From assembly GCA_024643345.1 (NCBI GenBank), contig JAHENB010000003.1, positions 62,001 to 126,000 on the forward strand: a stretch of DNA of 64,000 nucleotides, given 5' to 3'. The position numbers and the translations under genes are program-made. The notes under the pieces are model-generated. The model searched no databases and was not told the origin of the DNA. It was given only the letters and a program-made list of their open reading frames with translations. Source of the DNA: Maribacter sp. GTDB taxonomy: Bacteria; Bacteroidota; Bacteroidia; Flavobacteriales; Flavobacteriaceae. Positions 27,467 to 38,687 of the stretch are shown here, one piece after another; position 1 is the stretch's first letter; each line of letters opens with the position of its first letter.

Positions 27467-27669
27467 TTCCAATCCTCAGCTTCCAATTCAAAAAGTTCGT
27501 TTACGGGTAACCCAAATATTTTTGAGAGACGTAATGCCAAGACAGTGCTTGGAACGTATTTTCCCAATTCCATGGCGTTTATGGTCTGCCGGCTTACTTG
27601 GGACAAGGCCGCTAAATGCGCTTGAGTAAAATTATGTCTTGCCCTCTCGATTTTTATATTATTCTTCAT
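27463..27669 (-). CDS. XRE-family helix-turn-helix regulator
   Basis: 68 residues, almost wholly an HTH_3 domain: ERARHNFTQAHLAALSQVSRQTINAMELG holds the two DNA-reading helices. No sensor domain is present. Its start overlaps the end of the upstream membrane-protein gene by 11 nt, so both are made from one transcript. Pairs of a tiny XRE regulator and a small membrane protein recur in Bacteroidota and Firmicutes, where the regulator often controls its own operon; a perfect inverted repeat in the operon promoter supports this here. Confidence 0.85.
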   Translation of the reverse strand: MKNNIKIERARHNFTQAHLAALSQVSRQTINAMELGKYVPSTVLALRLSKIFGLPVNELFELEAEDWK

Positions 27670-28138
27670 GGACCAATGATTTTTTAAGCTTTAATAAGGC
27701 CCAATTGAATTTGGCGATAAACAAAATCAAAATAGTGAACATATTAAAGACCATGACGTTAAAAAAGGCCATGTCATATACGAGTATAAATGCCAAAATC
27801 AAAATGGCATAGTTCCAATAAGTGGCCCATACCAGCGACTCCAAACGGATTACCGAAATCAATTCATCCTCATCCTTTTCCTTTGAAAAAGCAACCATCA
27901 GCCCACTCATAATAATGAAGACCCCCAGAATCTCATTCAATACATTGTTGATCGGGGTCTGCATGATTTCAAGTTTTCCGTAGGTATCTTCCAAGCCGGT
28001 ATAACCAATGACCGCAAGGTCAAGAAACTCAGGTTCCCATTCATAGAACCAAGAAATGATTCCAATAATTACGGCCGGAATAAAGATCAACCAGCCCAAT
28101 TTTTTCAATTTGTTCGGAAGTAAATATTTTGTGTTCAT
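27659..28138 (-). CDS. Small integral membrane protein paired with the XRE regulator
   Basis: 159 residues with four to five hydrophobic segments (about 15-30, 66-84, 105-125 and 126-148). I do not recognise the family. There is no catalytic motif. The first loop is rich in acidic residues (EWEPEFLD) and a cytoplasmic Glu/Asp/Lys patch (SKEKDEDE) splits the helices. It is translationally coupled to the XRE regulator downstream, which suggests it is either the regulated output or a membrane partner that controls the regulator. Confidence 0.7.
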   Translation of the reverse strand: MNTKYLLPNKLKKLGWLIFIPAVIIGIISWFYEWEPEFLDLAVIGYTGLEDTYGKLEIMQTPINNVLNEILGVFIIMSGLMVAFSKEKDEDELISVIRLESLVWATYWNYAILILAFILVYDMAFFNVMVFNMFTILILFIAKFNWALLKLKKSLVHEE

Positions 28139-28152
28139 CAGAATGTTTTTAC

Positions 28153-28177
28153 AAATGTAAAGTATTTTTTACTTTAT
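28153..28177 (-). promoter_or_regulatory. Promoter box and probable operator of the membrane protein-XRE operon
   Basis: A perfect inverted repeat TAAAGTA-5 nt-TACTTTA (28159-28165, 28171-28177) lies next to a minus-strand TACATTTG -7 box (plus-strand 28153-28160), 15-40 nt before the operon start. Further ACTTTT-like copies lie just upstream. Such a site fits a dimeric HTH repressor binding over the promoter. Confidence 0.5.
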
Positions 28178-28224
28178 GACGTATTTTTTTTACTTTTTTA
28201 ACACAAATAAAAACACTCTAACAT

Positions 28225-28256
28225 AAAGGGCGATACCCAGAAGGATATCGCCCTTT
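28225..28256 (-). terminator. Hairpin downstream of the M61 peptidase gene
   Basis: An 11-bp perfect stem (28225-28235 with 28246-28256, 10-nt loop) lies about 50 nt past the stop codon on the minus strand. It has no direct T-run, so it could also stabilise the 3' end of the message. Confidence 0.5.
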
Positions 28257-28304
28257 CAAAACTAAATGAAACATCTTAGGATGATGCGTACAAGACCCTT
28301 CCGA

Positions 28305-30173
28305 TCAACCCTTCAACCAAGACATGCGTAACTTTTTCTGCATTTCGGTGGCGTTGTCTTTGGGTACAATTTTCTCAACGGTTTGCATCGGAGATCCCAC
28401 GCCTCCTTGAAGGGTAAGTTCCTCATCGCCACGTTTAACCTTCATGATGATTTCGGTCCCTGGTGTCCACCCAAAACTTTGTCCAATGACAAATCGCATG
28501 GCCTCCAAATCAATAGGTATGCCATTAATGCTCTTGAAGACATCGCCCCCTTTGGCACCCAATTGTTCTAAGAAATTATTGAGCTTTATACCTTCTCTAA
28601 CAAAAATGGCATCCCCATTATTGGGGTCGACATCGATATAGGGGATATCTCCTTTTAAGAAATAACCACTTTCCTCCTCTTCATTAGCCGTAGTCAATCC
28701 TACTTTGCCAAGGTAACCCGCATAATCTATCGGTTTGCCACCAATCACGTGATCGTCGAAGAAGGTTCTGATACCTGGATAGGTCATTCCCACGATTTCG
28801 TTGATGAGTTGGTCGTCCTCAAATGGTGCATTGTCCCCATATTTTTTCGAAAGTTCCTTCATCAACCATAACACGCCCTTATCTCCATTGCTCCATTCCC
28901 TTAAAAGAATATCAAGGCACATGTTGATCAGGGCACCTTTTTCATAAACATTCCGGTAATTTGGCTTGTAGGGATTATCCAGAACATTGCGGCTCATTTC
29001 GGTAAACGACATGGTATCGTCATATGATTTTGAGTTGTAAATCTTGTCCATCATCCTTTCATAAAAATCCCCTTCATCTATCAAACCTTGTTGGATCTGG
29101 AAAAGATTGGCAAAATATTCAGTGGTTCCTTCATACATCCAAAGATGTTGGGACATTTTGGGATCATTGAAATCGAAAAACTGGATTTCCTTGGAATGCA
29201 CGTTCAATGGCGTAACCGTATGAAAGAATTCATGGGATACCACATCGATCATGGCCTTCTGCATTTCCTCCATGGGCAACCACTCTGGTAGTACCACAAC
29301 CGTGGAGGTATGATGCTCAAGTGCGCCAAAACCTTTTGCATCGTCCTGCATGGCTGCAACATAGAGCAGAATATTATATTCTTTGGTACTACTTATCTCG
29401 CCCAAGAAATTCTTTTGGGCGGCCATCATCCTTTCCATCGGCACTTTTAGCTCCGTGGCGGTAAATTTGCCTTGGGGGGAATAAATGCTCAAGGTTACCT
29501 TAATATCCTTTATCTGAAAGGTAGCGCTGTTGGGTTTGGCATAAAGAATGGGATTGTCGGTGACTTCAAAGTACCGGCTTGCTAAAAAGGTATCCTTTGT
29601 GGGATTGGACTTAGCCTGCTTTTTTTCCACGAGTGAGCTGGTCGCAACCAAATCCGCGGGTTTGCTGATCACAATTTCATAGGGCACTTCCGTGAAACCC
29701 TTAAAATACCCAATAAATCCATGTAGGTTCAATACAAAATTTTCTCCTGACAATATGTTGGTGCCCGACGGCGAGAAAACAGCATCTTCGACCTCATTTT
29801 CGGTATCATAGGTATCATTCACCCAATAAGTAACCTTATCAAGGTTTTTACCATTGGATATGTTCCAAGTATTTTCGTCCGATCTGGTAAAAGCCAACTC
29901 CTTGCCATCGTAATCCAAAGCCTTTAAATCATCAATATATTTACCGTAATTATCCAAACTATACGTGCCGGGTACCGTCATGGGAATATAAAAGGTCACT
30001 TCATCGGTATTAAAAACACCAGGATCAAGGCTTACCATCACTTTATCATCCACCACATTCAGCAAATCCATTTGGGTTACAATGGGGCTTTTATCCGCGG
30101 TCAGCAACGCTTTAGGAGCACCACATCCGAAAAGCATCAAAATTGATAGGGGAACAAGAAAAACTTTCTTCAT
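28305..30173 (-). CDS. M61-family glycyl aminopeptidase, lipoprotein
   Basis: 622 residues from the ATG at 30173 (an earlier in-frame start adds 13 unrelated residues and would hide the lipoprotein signal MKKVFLVPLSILMLFGC). The zinc site HEFFHT is at about residues 312-317, with the downstream MYEGTTEYFAN glutamate. An N-terminal M61 beta domain and a C-terminal PDZ domain (from about 520) complete the family layout. The peptidase removes N-terminal glycine or acidic residues in characterised relatives. It probably sits at the outer membrane facing the periplasm. It diverges from pyrH. Confidence 0.88.
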   Translation of the reverse strand: MKKVFLVPLSILMLFGCGAPKALLTADKSPIVTQMDLLNVVDDKVMVSLDPGVFNTDEVTFYIPMTVPGTYSLDNYGKYIDDLKALDYDGKELAFTRSDENTWNISNGKNLDKVTYWVNDTYDTENEVEDAVFSPSGTNILSGENFVLNLHGFIGYFKGFTEVPYEIVISKPADLVATSSLVEKKQAKSNPTKDTFLASRYFEVTDNPILYAKPNSATFQIKDIKVTLSIYSPQGKFTATELKVPMERMMAAQKNFLGEISSTKEYNILLYVAAMQDDAKGFGALEHHTSTVVVLPEWLPMEEMQKAMIDVVSHEFFHTVTPLNVHSKEIQFFDFNDPKMSQHLWMYEGTTEYFANLFQIQQGLIDEGDFYERMMDKIYNSKSYDDTMSFTEMSRNVLDNPYKPNYRNVYEKGALINMCLDILLREWSNGDKGVLWLMKELSKKYGDNAPFEDDQLINEIVGMTYPGIRTFFDDHVIGGKPIDYAGYLGKVGLTTANEEEESGYFLKGDIPYIDVDPNNGDAIFVREGIKLNNFLEQLGAKGGDVFKSINGIPIDLEAMRFVIGQSFGWTPGTEIIMKVKRGDEELTLQGGVGSPMQTVEKIVPKDNATEMQKKLRMSWLKG

Positions 30174-30277
30174 ATTACGAACTGTTGATTTTTTGACGTA
30201 CAAGATTACCAAAAATAAACGTTTAAGCCCCCATCCATTGGCAATAAATTAAGGATCGGCAATCTAATATTGCTTGA

Positions 30278-31036
<759 letters not shown>

Positions 31037-31079
31037 AATGGGTTCAATAATTGCTCTAGAAAGAAAAAATTTATTAAAT

Positions 31080-31637
31080 ATGAATGAAGAAATCGACTTT
31101 ATTTTAGATACGGCAAAGGAAGGGATGGATGCCGCCATTGCCCATTTGGAAAAGGAATTTGTAAAAATCAGGGCAGGAAAAGCCAGTCCTGCAATGCTCT
31201 CCTCGGTTTTGGTTGAATATTACGGTTCACAGACCCCACTATCACAAGTGGCCAACATCAACACCCCGGATGCCCGAACCATTACGGTACAGCCTTGGGA
31301 AAAAAGCATGCTTCAAGAAATTGAAAAGGCGATTATGAATGCAAATCTGGGATTTAACCCTATGAACAACGGCGACAATGTGATCATCAATGTGCCCCCA
31401 TTGACCGAAGAACGCCGACGCGATTTGGTAAAACAGGCCAAGGCGGAGGCCGAACATGCCAAAGTGGGCGTACGCAACGCCAGGCAAGAGGCCAATAAAG
31501 ATATCAGAGGGCTCGAGGATGCATCGGAAGATTTGAAGAAAAATGCCGAAGCCGATGTCCAGGAATTGACCGACAGATACATCAAAAAAATCGATAGCTT
31601 CCTCGGGGTGAAGGAAGCCGAAATCATGAAGGTTTGA
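31080..31637 (+). CDS. frr: Ribosome recycling factor
   Basis: 185 residues. It splits the post-termination ribosome together with EF-G. The three-helix bundle with KIRAGKASPAML, TITVQPWEKSML and the NIPPLTEERR-like NVPPLTEERRRDL segment is complete. I chose the ATG at 31080 (MNEEID) over an upstream ATG that only adds 14 unrelated residues. It follows pyrH after 43 nt and ends in a strong terminator. Confidence 0.96.
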   Translation: MNEEIDFILDTAKEGMDAAIAHLEKEFVKIRAGKASPAMLSSVLVEYYGSQTPLSQVANINTPDARTITVQPWEKSMLQEIEKAIMNANLGFNPMNNGDNVIINVPPLTEERRRDLVKQAKAEAEHAKVGVRNARQEANKDIRGLEDASEDLKKNAEADVQELTDRYIKKIDSFLGVKEAEIMKV

Positions 31638-31656
31638 TTTGACCATAAAAACATAT

Positions 31657-31684
31657 AACGCGGCCCGATGTGGCCGCGTTTTTA
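31657..31684 (+). terminator. Rho-independent terminator of pyrH-frr
   Basis: AACGCGGCC (31657-31665) pairs perfectly with GGCCGCGTT (31672-31680), loop CGATGT, then T residues. Confidence 0.85.
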
Positions 31685-31804
31685 ATGGTTTGACCTGGAT
31701 ATCTTACTGGTTGAATTTTTAAGGGGCTATCCTTTGTATTTAATCCCCAGATCTTAGGAACAGAGGCAAGCATTTTCTACCTTTGCCGCTCGTAATACGT
31801 AAGC

Positions 31805-34207
31805 ATGGCAGCAAAATTGATGAAGGGTTTTTGGGCAAAAGTGGCCCGCATCATACTGAGAAACCGTATCATAATTTTAATCATTATTGCGGCCATTACG
31901 GTCTTTCTTGCCCTCCAGTGGGACAAAATGCGGTTTAGTAACACCCAGGCCGTGCTCTTGCCCGATGACCACCCAATAATATTGCAGTACCAAACCTTTT
32001 TGGATCAATTTGGCGAAGAGGGGAATACCGTCGTTTTTGCGGTGAAGGATACGGCTATGAAATCGCCTGCCAATTTCAATCGATGGAACCGTTTCAGCAA
32101 ACAATTGGGGGCCTTCCCTGAAGTCGATTTTGTACTCTCGGTAGATAACCTTCAGGAATTGAAAAAAGATGCGGAGAAACAGGAGTTTGTTCTGGAGCCG
32201 CTTATCGATAAAACGCCCGAGTCAAGAACCGAGGTCGCGGCATTGACCGAGCATATGTTCAATGATCTTCCCTTTTATGACGATTTGATCTTCAATAAGG
32301 AAACCGGGACCATCAGGACCATCATCAATCTCGATAAGGAAATCGTTAACACCACGGTTAGAAAGGATTTTATATTGCAGGACCTGACCAATCTGGTGAA
32401 CGATTTTGAGGAAGATACCGGTATGGACGTCCACGTTTCTGGCATGCCCTATATACGCACCATGAACTCCCAGAACATCATTGATGAAATTGGCAAGTTC
32501 ATCTTGGCCGCACTCTTCGTGACCTCCCTTATTTTCTTTTTCTTTTTCAGGAGCTTCAGAGCCACTTTGATATCGATGTTGGTGGTGATCATCGGGGTAA
32601 TGTGGGCCTTTGGGATCCTAGGCCTGCTTCAGTACGAAATTACCGTACTTACCGCACTCATACCCCCTTTGATCATTGTGATTGGCATTCCCAATTGCAT
32701 TTTTCTGATCAACAAATACCAACAGGAAGTTAAAAAGCATGGGAATCAGGCCCTTTCGCTTCAGCGTGTCATATCCAAGATCGGCAATGCCACCTTGATG
32801 ACCAACATAACCACGGCATCGGGCTTTGCCACCTTCATCATTACCGATAGCCAACTCTTGAAAGAGTTCGGAATCGTGGCCTCGATCAATATCATCGGTA
32901 TTTTTATACTATCGTTGCTGATCATCCCCATTGTGTACAGTTTTATGTCATTACCCAAAACCAAGCACCTCAAGCATCTCAACAAACGTTGGATAGACGC
33001 TTTTGTGAATTGGATGGTACACATTGTCAGGGACCGCCGTATTTCGGTTTACGTTACCTCCATTTTGTTAATGGTGGTCAGCATTATCGGTATCTATCAA
33101 ATCAGGATTTCGGGAAGCCCAATAGAAGACATGCCTAAAAATGCGGAGTTCTTTAAGGATATCCGTTTTTTTGAAGCCGAATTCGACGGTATCATGCCCG
33201 TGGAAATCGTGGTGGATACCAAACGGCCCAAAGGCGTATTGCGACCGGCCACTTTAAAGAAAATAGATGAATTGGACGAGGTGATCCAAGGCATACCAGA
33301 ACTATCGAAACCAGTATCGATCGTAAACTTGGTGAAATATTCGAAACAAGCCTTTTACAACGGTATTCCTAAATACTATCAGCTGCCGACCACTCAGGAA
33401 AATAACTTCATTATGGATGTTGCCAGAAAATCGTCTGGCAATGGCAACCTGCTAAAGAACTTTGTAGACAGTACGGGTCAGACGGCAAGGATCACTACTT
33501 ATATGCGCGACGTGAATACCGAACGCATGGAGGCCATAGAAAAGCGATTGGAAGAAAATATCAACACCATATTTCCAGCAGAACGTTATACGGTTTATCT
33601 AACCGGAAGCGCCTTGTTATTTCTTAAAGGCACGAAATACCTGGTCACTAATCTGGTGATGTCATTGGCTTTGGCCATAGCCCTCATCGCGGTCTTTATG
33701 GCCTATTTGTTCCGGTCTTTCAAAATGATCGTTATATCATTGATTCCCAATTTGTTGCCTCTGGTCATCACGGCAGGAGTCATGGGCTTTGTCGGCGTAC
33801 CCATTAAACCCTCGACCATCTTGGTTTTCAGCATTGCTTTTGGCATTTCGGTAGATGACACCATCCATTTCTTGGCCAAATACCGTCAAGAACTGGTGGC
33901 CAACCAATGGCGCATCAACAAATCGGTGTATGCGGCGCTAAAGGAAACCGGGGTAAGCATGTTCTACACCTCCATCGTTCTTTTCTTTGGTTTTTCGGTC
34001 TTTATAATTTCTAGTTTTGGAGGTACGGTAGCGCTGGGCGCATTGGTTTCGGCCACTTTGATGTTCGCCATGTTGGCTAATCTTATATTGCTGCCCTCCC
34101 TATTGCTATCTTTGGAAAAAAACATCGCCAACAAGGAAGTGCTCAAAAAACCGCTAATCGATATTCTTCCAAAAGAGGAAATCAATCTAAAGGACGAAAA
34201 AGAATAG
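31805..34207 (+). CDS. RND-superfamily exporter (MMPL/SSD type)
   Basis: 800 residues with the two-fold RND plan: a first transmembrane helix, a large periplasmic loop (about 45-225), five helices (about 235-385), then a second equal half with loop about 420-630 and five helices to about 780. Characteristic segments are [24 protein letters not shown] and [15 protein letters not shown] with the Asp pair expected for proton relay. It is shorter than AcrB/CusA pumps and matches the MMPL/HAE3 class, which tends to move lipids or hopanoids. It lies alone between pyrH-frr and asnS; no membrane fusion or TolC partner is next to it. Confidence 0.85.
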   Translation: MAAKLMKGFWAKVARIILRNRIIILIIIAAITVFLALQWDKMRFSNTQAVLLPDDHPIILQYQTFLDQFGEEGNTVVFAVKDTAMKSPANFNRWNRFSKQLGAFPEVDFVLSVDNLQELKKDAEKQEFVLEPLIDKTPESRTEVAALTEHMFNDLPFYDDLIFNKETGTIRTIINLDKEIVNTTVRKDFILQDLTNLVNDFEEDTGMDVHVSGMPYIRTMNSQNIIDEIGKFILAALFVTSLIFFFFFRSFRATLISMLVVIIGVMWAFGILGLLQYEITVLTALIPPLIIVIGIPNCIFLINKYQQEVKKHGNQALSLQRVISKIGNATLMTNITTASGFATFIITDSQLLKEFGIVASINIIGIFILSLLIIPIVYSFMSLPKTKHLKHLNKRWIDAFVNWMVHIVRDRRISVYVTSILLMVVSIIGIYQIRISGSPIEDMPKNAEFFKDIRFFEAEFDGIMPVEIVVDTKRPKGVLRPATLKKIDELDEVIQGIPELSKPVSIVNLVKYSKQAFYNGIPKYYQLPTTQENNFIMDVARKSSGNGNLLKNFVDSTGQTARITTYMRDVNTERMEAIEKRLEENINTIFPAERYTVYLTGSALLFLKGTKYLVTNLVMSLALAIALIAVFMAYLFRSFKMIVISLIPNLLPLVITAGVMGFVGVPIKPSTILVFSIAFGISVDDTIHFLAKYRQELVANQWRINKSVYAALKETGVSMFYTSIVLFFGFSVFIISSFGGTVALGALVSATLMFAMLANLILLPSLLLSLEKNIANKEVLKKPLIDILPKEEINLKDEKE

Positions 34208-34263
34208 TACCTTTCTTTTATCAAAAAGTTATCTTTGCCCTTTTAAATTTCAAGCTATTGAAC

Positions 34264-35697
34264 ATGCAAGCATTCAGTATCAAACAATTGCTTTCCACAC
34301 CGCCCACTTCCCAAGAAGTTGTGATCAACGGATGGGTAAAGGCCTTTAGAAGCAACCGATTTATTGCGCTCAATGATGGCTCCACCATCAATAACATACA
34401 ATGTGTGGTCGATTTTGAACAATTCGATGAAAATCTGCTAAAGCAGATCAATACCGGTGCCGCCCTGAAAATAAGTGGCCATTTGGTGGAGAGCCAAGGC
34501 AGGGGCCAATCGGTAGAAATACAGGTTAAAGATCTGTTCGTGCATGGTGGGGCGAATCCTGAGACCTATCCCATTCAGCCCAAAAAACATTCGATGGAGT
34601 TTTTAAGGGAACAGGCCCATTTAAGGATACGCACCAATACCTTCTCAGCAGTGATGCGCGTGCGCTCTGCCCTGGCATTTGCCATCCATCAATACTTCAA
34701 TCACAATGGGTTCTATTATTTTCATGCGCCCATTATTACCGGTTCGGATGCCGAAGGCGCGGGGGAAATGTTTCGGGTAACGACCTTAGATCCAGTAACC
34801 CCCCCTTTGACCGATACGGGAAAAATCAATTACAAAGAAGACTTTTTTGGAAAGGAAACCAATTTAACCGTTTCCGGGCAGCTCGAAGCCGAAGCCTATG
34901 CCATGGCTTTGGGCAAGGTGTATACCTTTGGCCCCACTTTTAGAGCAGAAAATTCAAACACCTCAAGGCACCTGGCCGAATTCTGGATGATCGAACCTGA
35001 AATGGCTTTTTATGATCTGCCCGCGAACATGGATTTGGCAGAAGATTTTATCAAAAGTGTGATCGTCTATATTCTGGAACACTGCAGGGAAGATCTAGAA
35101 TTTTTACAGCAAAGGCTTTTGGATGAGGAAAAAACCAAACCTACTGCCGAAAGAAGTGAAATGGCGCTGATCGACAAGTTGCGTTTTGTGGTAGACAATC
35201 AATTTAAGCGGGTAAGCTATACCGAGGCAATAGACATACTGCGTGATTCAGCTCCAAACAAAAAGAAAAAATTTCAATTCCATATCGATGAATGGGGCGC
35301 CGACCTACAAAGCGAACACGAACGTTTTTTGGTCGAAAAACACTTTAAATGCCCTGTTATACTCTTCGACTATCCCGCGAAAATAAAAGCTTTCTATATG
35401 CGTTTAAATGAAGATGGAAAGACGGTACGGGCCATGGATATCCTTTTTCCGGGAATCGGCGAAATTGTCGGAGGTTCACAAAGGGAAGAAAGGTTGGAAG
35501 TCTTGAAGGAAAAAATAGCAGCGCTAGACATAGACGAAAAAGAACTCTGGTGGTACCTGGACCTTAGGAAATTCGGTACCGCCGTTCACAGCGGTTTTGG
35601 ATTGGGCTTTGAGCGCTTGGTGCTGTTTGCGACCGGCATGGGAAATATCAGGGACGTGATCCCTTTTCCAAGAACGCCACAAAATGCAGAGTTCTAG
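34264..35697 (+). CDS. asnS: Asparaginyl-tRNA synthetase
   Basis: 477-residue class II synthetase charging tRNA-Asn. The N-terminal OB-fold domain (about 1-115) starts [15 protein letters not shown], and class II motifs appear as [35 protein letters not shown] and [25 protein letters not shown] -7 box at 34230-34237 precedes the ATG at 34264, which is better than an upstream TTG. Followed after 41 nt by rpoN. Confidence 0.96.
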   Translation: MQAFSIKQLLSTPPTSQEVVINGWVKAFRSNRFIALNDGSTINNIQCVVDFEQFDENLLKQINTGAALKISGHLVESQGRGQSVEIQVKDLFVHGGANPETYPIQPKKHSMEFLREQAHLRIRTNTFSAVMRVRSALAFAIHQYFNHNGFYYFHAPIITGSDAEGAGEMFRVTTLDPVTPPLTDTGKINYKEDFFGKETNLTVSGQLEAEAYAMALGKVYTFGPTFRAENSNTSRHLAEFWMIEPEMAFYDLPANMDLAEDFIKSVIVYILEHCREDLEFLQQRLLDEEKTKPTAERSEMALIDKLRFVVDNQFKRVSYTEAIDILRDSAPNKKKKFQFHIDEWGADLQSEHERFLVEKHFKCPVILFDYPAKIKAFYMRLNEDGKTVRAMDILFPGIGEIVGGSQREERLEVLKEKIAALDIDEKELWWYLDLRKFGTAVHSGFGLGFERLVLFATGMGNIRDVIPFPRTPQNAEF

Positions 35698-35738
35698 AAC
35701 GAATTGCATAACTTTATGAAGTAGGAACAATATCCCCA

Positions 35739-37199
35739 ATGCTAAAACAACATTTACAGTTTAAGTTATCCCAAAAGCTTTCCCCTCAGCAAATTCAGTT
35801 GATGAAGTTGATACAATTGCCCACTCAGGCATTTGAGCAACGTCTAAAACAGGAACTAGAGGAAAATCCGGCATTGGAAATTGGGAAGGAAGACAGTGGG
35901 GATTCCCAAGAAGATGATTTCGGGGAAACTTATGACGATGGTGCCGATAATGAGAGCATCAATGCAGATGATATTAACGTGGATGATTACCTCAGTGATG
36001 ATGAGATCCCCGATTACCGCACCAAAGCCAATAATAGCAGCGCCGACGATGAAGAGCGGAACATTCCCTATGCAGCGGGAATCTCTTTCAACCAATTCTT
36101 GATCAATCAATTGAATACGGTATATTTGAGCGATGTCGAATGGAGCATTGCAGAGTTTCTTGTGGGCAGCATCGATGAGAGTGGCTACATCAGGAGGCCC
36201 ATCGCCGACATTTTAGACGATTTGGCCTTTACCCAAAACATCTATACCGACGAAGAAACCATTCAAAAGGTGCTAAAACTGGTACAGGAATTGGACCCAC
36301 CGGGAGTTGGGGCCCGTTCCTTGGAGGAATGTCTGATCATACAACTAAAAAGAAAAGAACAGACACCAAGGGTGGCACTTGCCATGGCCATACTGGAAAA
36401 ATCATTTGATCAATTCACAAAGAAGCATTACAAAAAGCTTATCCAAAAGCACGATGTCACAGAGGCCGAACTCAAAGATGCCATTGCCGAAATCGAAAAA
36501 CTGAATCCCAAGCCAGGCGGTTCCTATGCTGGAAACAATAGAATCATCGAACATGTGGTGCCCGACTTCTCCATCAAGATCGTAGATGGCGAGCTCGAAC
36601 TGACGCTCAATGGAAGGAACGCCCCGGAATTACATGTTTCCCGTGAATATCATAACATGTTAAAGGGATACAAAGATTCGAAAGACAAATCGCAGTCCCA
36701 AAAAGATGCCGTGATGTTCATCAAACAAAAATTGGATTCCGCCAAATGGTTCATAGATGCCATACGTCAAAGACAGCAAACATTGTACGTCACCATGAAC
36801 GCCATCATGAATTACCAGAATGACTACTTCCTTACCGGGGATGAACGCAATTTAAGGCCCATGATTCTTAAAGATATCGCCGACGAAATTGGCATGGATG
36901 TATCAACGGTATCCCGCGTAGCCAATAGTAAATATGTAGATACCCCTTATGGGACCAAATTAATCAAAGAGTACTTTTCCGAATCGATGAAAAATGATCA
37001 AGGAGAAGATGTCTCGACCAAGGAAATCAAGAAAATTTTGGAAACGGTAATCAGTTCTGAATCGAAGAAAAAGCCCCTTACCGATGACCGATTGGCAAAG
37101 TTGCTCAAAGATCAGGGATACCCGATTGCCCGCAGAACGGTGGCAAAGTATAGGGAACAATTGGGAATCCCGGTCGCGCGATTAAGAAAACAGATCTAA
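35739..37199 (+). CDS. rpoN: RNA polymerase sigma-54 factor
   Basis: 486 residues. The Gln/Leu-rich region I (KLSPQQIQLMKLIQLPTQ), an acidic linker rich in Asp/Glu (about 50-105), the core-binding region, the helix-turn-helix and the RpoN box ARRTVAKYRE at the C-terminus are all present. It needs AAA+ activators, none of which are in the window. It follows asnS by 41 nt and overlaps the next gene (TAATG). Confidence 0.96.
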   Translation: MLKQHLQFKLSQKLSPQQIQLMKLIQLPTQAFEQRLKQELEENPALEIGKEDSGDSQEDDFGETYDDGADNESINADDINVDDYLSDDEIPDYRTKANNSSADDEERNIPYAAGISFNQFLINQLNTVYLSDVEWSIAEFLVGSIDESGYIRRPIADILDDLAFTQNIYTDEETIQKVLKLVQELDPPGVGARSLEECLIIQLKRKEQTPRVALAMAILEKSFDQFTKKHYKKLIQKHDVTEAELKDAIAEIEKLNPKPGGSYAGNNRIIEHVVPDFSIKIVDGELELTLNGRNAPELHVSREYHNMLKGYKDSKDKSQSQKDAVMFIKQKLDSAKWFIDAIRQRQQTLYVTMNAIMNYQNDYFLTGDERNLRPMILKDIADEIGMDVSTVSRVANSKYVDTPYGTKLIKEYFSESMKNDQGEDVSTKEIKKILETVISSESKKKPLTDDRLAKLLKDQGYPIARRTVAKYREQLGIPVARLRKQI

Positions 37200-37804
37200 T
37201 GAAAATGTTCCTAAGGATCATTTCCTACCTTTTCCACCCACTTTTTATTCCCTTTGTAGGCACTTTGGCCTATTTTATGGTTACTCCCAAATACAGTCCG
37301 TTGGAACTTCAAAGCGGCAACATTCTGCCCATCTTTATCCTCACCGTCATAATTCCAATCATTGCCTATCTTATTCTCAGGAATCTAGGCCTGGTCGGCT
37401 CGTTGTTCATTCCGAACCTTAAAGAACGACGATACCCGCTTTATATCAATATTCTGCTGCTATTAATGGTGCTTTACAAGGTAATCCCCAACAATTTTAC
37501 CATAGAGCTTTATTATTATTTCGCAGGATTGGTCGGGGCCTCGTTTGCTTCATTGCTATTGCTGTATTTCAATTTTAAAAACAGCCTTCATATGACCGGT
37601 ATGGGGAGTCTTTTTATGTTCCTTGTAAGTTTGAGCATTCACTTTGAGAAAAATATCATCATCGCCCTAAGCCTTTTTATACTCGCTACCGGCTTGGTGG
37701 CCACTTCAAGGCTATACCTAAAAGCGCACAATTCATCGGAGATATTGATCGGTTTTTTTATCGGCTTGCTTTCCCAACTGATCATGGTTCCCTACTGGCT
37801 CTAA
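37199..37804 (+). CDS. PAP2-like integral membrane protein
   Basis: 201 residues with about six hydrophobic segments. The ATG overlaps the rpoN stop codon, so it is translationally coupled. Near the C-terminus is SRLYLKAHNSSE, which fits the third phosphatidic-acid-phosphatase motif SR-x5-H-x3-D with Glu in place of Asp. LKERRYP could be a relic of the first motif and SLHMTG of the PSGH motif, but both are poor. I therefore call it a divergent PAP2-like protein that may have lost catalysis or acts on an undecaprenyl or lipid phosphate. Confidence 0.6.
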   Translation: MKMFLRIISYLFHPLFIPFVGTLAYFMVTPKYSPLELQSGNILPIFILTVIIPIIAYLILRNLGLVGSLFIPNLKERRYPLYINILLLLMVLYKVIPNNFTIELYYYFAGLVGASFASLLLLYFNFKNSLHMTGMGSLFMFLVSLSIHFEKNIIIALSLFILATGLVATSRLYLKAHNSSEILIGFFIGLLSQLIMVPYWL

Positions 37805-37920
37805 AACAGTCTTGGGGTTCCTGCCAGCTACTCATTCAACCCTAGAATATTAAGCTATGGCCATCGGCACACCTGCCGAAAAAAAGAATTTCATGGAATT
37901 TTTGAAATGAACCCTGTTTT

Positions 37921-38607
37921 TTAGAGTATATAGAAAATAAGTCCCAATCTTAAGGGTTTCATAGTGATATTCTCTGAATCGAGCATCGCTGTATCGTTGA
38001 ACAAATTATTTAAGGAGTAATACGCCTGGATATTGAAGGTGTTATAACCAAAATTCACGCTAATACCATATTGCAGCTTTTTGATATCACTGTTCGAAAA
38101 ACTGATTTTCTCAGTGCTGGAAATAAATTTTGATCGTGCCCCGAGTAGATAAGCAAATTTAATTCCGGTATAAATACGCCAGAACTTATACTCGGTGGGA
38201 GTAGAGTTTCGCCATCGTATTTCCACCGGAAATTCGATTAAATGGGTCTCCACCTTATTCCGGGTAAAATTAGTGTCCGAGTCGATCACACTATAGGTGA
38301 TGGTGTTATCAGATTTTGTTGCGAGCAGATTGGAGTAATAGGAATACACCCCATATCCCATTCCCAGTCCGATGGCCCATGTTCTTTTGGAATTAATCGG
38401 AATGTCTTTTATCATCCCCAGTTGCAGTCCGTATGAAAGGCTTCTTTGGGTAACATCATTCGGCAGTTGTAACAGGAAGTTGTAGGTAATCCCCATATAA
38501 AACTGGTCTTCAAGATATCGGTTATCCACTTGTGTAGAATCGCGTATGCCTTGCGAAAAGCATCCGTAAGAAACGACTAAGGCCAGTATCGAAAAGAGTG
38601 ACTTCAT
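37921..38607 (-). CDS. Outer-membrane beta-barrel protein (PorT/OMP_b-brl_2 family)
   Basis: 228 residues. A signal peptide (ending YGCFSQ) is followed by alternating hydrophobic beta strands, FYMGITYNFLLQLP and YGLQLGMIKDIP, and a last strand with terminal aromatic/hydrophobic residues (PLRLGLIFYIL). This fits the small-barrel family often annotated PorT or porin family. It is probably not the type IX secretion PorT, whose family has a different N-terminal sequence and neighbourhood in flavobacteria as I recall them. It follows the exbB-exbD set on the same strand but a terminator lies between. Confidence 0.7.
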   Translation of the reverse strand: MKSLFSILALVVSYGCFSQGIRDSTQVDNRYLEDQFYMGITYNFLLQLPNDVTQRSLSYGLQLGMIKDIPINSKRTWAIGLGMGYGVYSYYSNLLATKSDNTITYSVIDSDTNFTRNKVETHLIEFPVEIRWRNSTPTEYKFWRIYTGIKFAYLLGARSKFISSTEKISFSNSDIKKLQYGISVNFGYNTFNIQAYYSLNNLFNDTAMLDSENITMKPLRLGLIFYIL

Positions 38608-38625
38608 AGGTCAAATTTAAGCAAA

Positions 38626-38657
38626 TAAAAAACGCTCCAAATTAAAATCCGGAGCGC
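38626..38657 (-). terminator. Terminator of the exbB-exbD operon
   Basis: On the minus strand GCGCTCC pairs with GGAGCG (plus-strand 38633-38638 with 38651-38656) and is followed by TTTTTTATTTG. It separates the exbD genes from the barrel gene. Confidence 0.75.
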
Positions 38658-38687
38658 CATTAACTAAGTTTGATTTTATTTTGCTTA

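Noticed and set aside
37921..38607. Type IX secretion protein PorT
   Set aside because: The N-terminal sequence and neighbours do not match what I know of the secretion PorT; a generic PorT/OMP_b-brl_2 barrel call is safer.
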